From JAUVUV01 sp964548275 (GTDB lineage: Bacteria; Gemmatimonadota; Glassbacteria; GWA2-58-10), in assembly GCA_964548275.1 (NCBI GenBank), contig CAZJQI010000006.1:39094-103093 (forward strand): a DNA stretch of 64,000 bases, in the 5' to 3' direction. The position numbers and the translations under genes were made by a program. The notes under the pieces are model-generated. The model had not been told where the DNA came from. It ran no database searches and saw only the letters and a program-made list of their open reading frames with translations. Within the stretch, counting starts at the first letter, position 1. Each line of letters begins with the position of its first letter. Below, one piece after another: positions 62,212 through 64,000 of the stretch.

Positions 62212-63141
62212 ATGCGTATTCTGGTTACCGGAGGCGCGGGGTTTCTGGGATCCCACCTCTGCGATTATCTGATCGAGAAAGACCACGAGGTTATCTGCAT
62301 CGACAACCTGATTACCGGCAACATCGAAAATATCGGGCATCTCAGCGGCAACGAGAAGTTTCATTTTATCAAGCATGATGTCACCGAGTACATATTTATC
62401 TCTGGACATCTGGATGCCGTGCTTCATTTCGCCTCTCCCGCCTCCCCGGTGGACTACCTCGAATACCCGATTCAGACCCTCAAGGTCGGCAGCCTGGGTA
62501 CCCACAAGGCCCTGGGTCTGGCCCGTGAAAAAGGCGCGAGGTTCCTGCTCGCTTCAACCAGCGAGGTTTACGGCGACCCAATGGTACATCCGCAGCCAGA
62601 GGATTACTGGGGCAATGTAAATCCGAACGGTCCGCGGGGCGTCTATGATGAGGCCAAGCGATTTGCCGAGGCAATGACAATGGCTTACCACCGTTTCCAC
62701 GGGATCGAAACCCGGATCGTGCGGATATTCAATACATACGGCCCCCGGATGCGTCTGAACGATGGCCGGGTTGTACCGAATTTTATCAGCCAGGCCCTTT
62801 CCGGAAAGCCTCTGACAGTTTACGGTGACGGTTCCCAGACCCGCTCTTTCTGCTACTACACGGACATGATAGAGGGTATCCACCGGCTGCTGAAATCCGA
62901 TGTTGATACCCCGGTGAATCTCGGAACCCCAACCGAATATACGATTCTGGAATTCGCGAAAAAAATTATCGAGGCTACCGGCAGCACAAGTGGAATAATT
63001 CATAAAAAGCTGCCCCAGGACGACCCGAAAGTAAGGTGTCCGGATATTACCAAGGCACGAGAGCTTTTCGGCTGGGAGCCCAAAGTTTTTCTGGATGAAG
63101 GCCTCAAAAAGACGATCAGTTTTTTCAGCAAATCCGTTTGA
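62212..63141 (+). CDS. NAD-dependent UDP-glucuronate decarboxylase-like epimerase/dehydratase
   Basis: 309 aa SDR enzyme. Rossmann start VTGGAGFLGSHL, then the UXS-typical HFASPASPVDYLEYPIQTLKVG, LASTSEVYGDP (TSE variant used by UDP-xylose synthases) and YDEAKRFAE holding the Tyr-x3-Lys pair, plus DGSQTRSFCYYTD. It probably converts UDP-glucuronate to UDP-xylose in the cytoplasm for surface glycan synthesis. Other nucleotide-sugar substrates are possible. GAGGTGAAAG lies before the ATG. It is not next to ManC but fits the same kind of pathway. Confidence 0.88.
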   Translation: MRILVTGGAGFLGSHLCDYLIEKDHEVICIDNLITGNIENIGHLSGNEKFHFIKHDVTEYIFISGHLDAVLHFASPASPVDYLEYPIQTLKVGSLGTHKALGLAREKGARFLLASTSEVYGDPMVHPQPEDYWGNVNPNGPRGVYDEAKRFAEAMTMAYHRFHGIETRIVRIFNTYGPRMRLNDGRVVPNFISQALSGKPLTVYGDGSQTRSFCYYTDMIEGIHRLLKSDVDTPVNLGTPTEYTILEFAKKIIEATGSTSGIIHKKLPQDDPKVRCPDITKARELFGWEPKVFLDEGLKKTISFFSKSV

Positions 63142-63193
63142 GTAACAGATCTCGATATGGGGCTGCTCCCTGCCTTACCAGTCTGGTATCGCG

Positions 63194-63835
63194 TTACTTT
63201 ATCCCGTGCTTTCTTTTATATTCCGCCCAGTTGGCCTTGAGATCGACAAACTTCTCAAAACTCTTGCGGAGAAGAAAAGGATTGGTTTCTTTTTCCCGGC
63301 CGATGGTCGAGCTGGGCGCCGACCCGTAATCGTGTCCAGGATAGACTTTGGTCTCATCCGGCAGCTTCAGCAGTTTATTATGCAGGCTGTCGTATTCAGC
63401 CCTGGCTCCCCGGCTGAGGTCTGTGCCTCCCACCTTGCCCACGAAAAGAGTATTACCGGTGAGCAGAATATCATCACAAAGCACGCAGATAGAATCCTCA
63501 GTATGACCCGGCGTGTGGATGATTTTCAGTGTCAATTCGCATAGAGCCAGTTCCTCTCCGTCTTCCACTTGCAAATCCGACCTGCCGCCGCTGATTTTGT
63601 GCATAACGATAAGAGCCGAACTATGCCTTGCGATATCATGGGTCCCACCAGTGTGGTCGTAGTGATCATGGGTGCAGACAACGTATTTCAGCTTGCATTT
63701 ATGACATTTATTGAGCTCCAGAAAGAGGTCCGGGCGTCCCGAGGGATCCACTACCGCAGAGCACCCTTCACTCCTGTCAGCTAAAAAATAGCCGAAATTA
63801 CGGTCACCGCCTGTCCGCACCTGTTCGAAGATCAT
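63194..63835 (-). CDS. Metallo-beta-lactamase-fold hydrolase (glyoxalase II-like)
   Basis: 213 aa. Metal motif THDHYDHTGG (His56, His58, Asp60, His61), then PGHTEDS, TGNTLFVGKVGGTDLS (normally GDTLF...GRxDL; here the Asp is Asn and the Arg is absent), and YPGHDYG. This places it in the glyoxalase II/persulfide-dioxygenase-like branch. The GNT variant makes the metal site unusual at one bridging residue. N-terminal beta strand FGYFLADRSEGCSAVVDPSG is typical. Followed upstream (right side) by non-coding DNA to the window end. Confidence 0.85.
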   Translation of the reverse strand: MIFEQVRTGGDRNFGYFLADRSEGCSAVVDPSGRPDLFLELNKCHKCKLKYVVCTHDHYDHTGGTHDIARHSSALIVMHKISGGRSDLQVEDGEELALCELTLKIIHTPGHTEDSICVLCDDILLTGNTLFVGKVGGTDLSRGARAEYDSLHNKLLKLPDETKVYPGHDYGSAPSSTIGREKETNPFLLRKSFEKFVDLKANWAEYKRKHGIK

Positions 63836-64000
63836 CCGTCATATCCTTTACAGATTTATATAAACAGCATAATGGTTGTGGGTATCTGATTGTTGTCACA
63901 GGCTTGCAAGAGCAATATTAGATATAGTCAAGTTAAAGAGCAACTGTCAAGAGCACTCTCTCAGAAGGCCTGTTCTGAAAATGAAAACCAGGCCATATTA

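Noticed and set aside
62059..62505. Minus-strand open frame of 148 codons
   Set aside because: Antisense to the start of the UDP-glucuronate-decarboxylase-like gene.
1..64000. CRISPR arrays, tRNA or rRNA genes, prophage
   Set aside because: I found no regularly spaced repeats, no cloverleaf with CCA-type tRNA features, no rRNA signatures and no phage structural genes; the MITE core is cloverleaf-shaped but is not a tRNA.

Overview
The window is bacterial chromosome with about half G+C overall. It looks like a Gram-negative-type, free-living heterotroph from an uncultured lineage. Many secreted proteins and lipoproteins, a rich set of glycosidase-like enzymes, soluble multi-PAS signalling, sigma-54 control and a dnaA-dnaN-dciA-gyrB block would fit FCB-related candidate phyla such as Latescibacteria or Glassbacteria. 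That placement is a guess from gene style; no rRNA or tRNA gene was seen.

Left part (1-35.5 kb): carbohydrate and envelope functions. A partial GDP-mannose pyrophosphorylase runs off the left edge. It is followed by a Tat-exported GH116-type glycosidase, a lipoprotein, a CocE/NonD hydrolase, endonuclease V, a CehA/McbA-like protein, a radical SAM protein, and a giant soluble hybrid-sensing histidine kinase with an upstream HTH-receiver regulator. From 23.8 down to 17.3 kb a six-gene minus-strand run carries a C-GCAxxG-C-C redox protein, a D-threonine-aldolase-like PLP enzyme, a secreted glycosidase-like protein, an ABC-2 exporter pair and a FAD-dependent oxidoreductase lipoprotein. A sodium:solute symporter, a UVR-motif protein, a Ser/Arg-rich lipoprotein and a small lipoprotein follow. 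After them comes a probable stand-alone small RNA with its own promoter and terminator, then a three-gene run of RNase HI-like protein plus two secreted TIM-barrel glycosidase-like proteins. Two copies of a ~210-bp MITE-like element with TA ends and a cloverleaf core lie at 1.5 kb and 23.9 kb.

Middle (35.7-54.6 kb): replication. A strikingly A+T-rich TdeIII/MjaII-type restriction-modification pair is wedged between a DUF4837 lipoprotein and dnaE. Next come a HYDIN-repeat/formylglycine-generating-enzyme-like protein and the minus-strand block ilvE-like aminotransferase, dnaA, (oriC), dnaN, dciA, gyrB. There is no recF between dnaN and dciA. A cluster of DnaA boxes next to an A+T-rich stretch marks oriC between dnaA and dnaN. 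A sigma-54 response regulator follows.

Right part (54.9-64 kb): class II fructose-bisphosphate aldolase, then an unrecognised 1323-residue cytoplasmic protein encoded just downstream of a FapA/DUF342 protein. This pair is the best candidate here for an undescribed system. After it come a tiny membrane protein, a UDP-glucuronate-decarboxylase-like enzyme (which together with ManC suggests surface polysaccharide synthesis), and a metallo-beta-lactamase-fold hydrolase.
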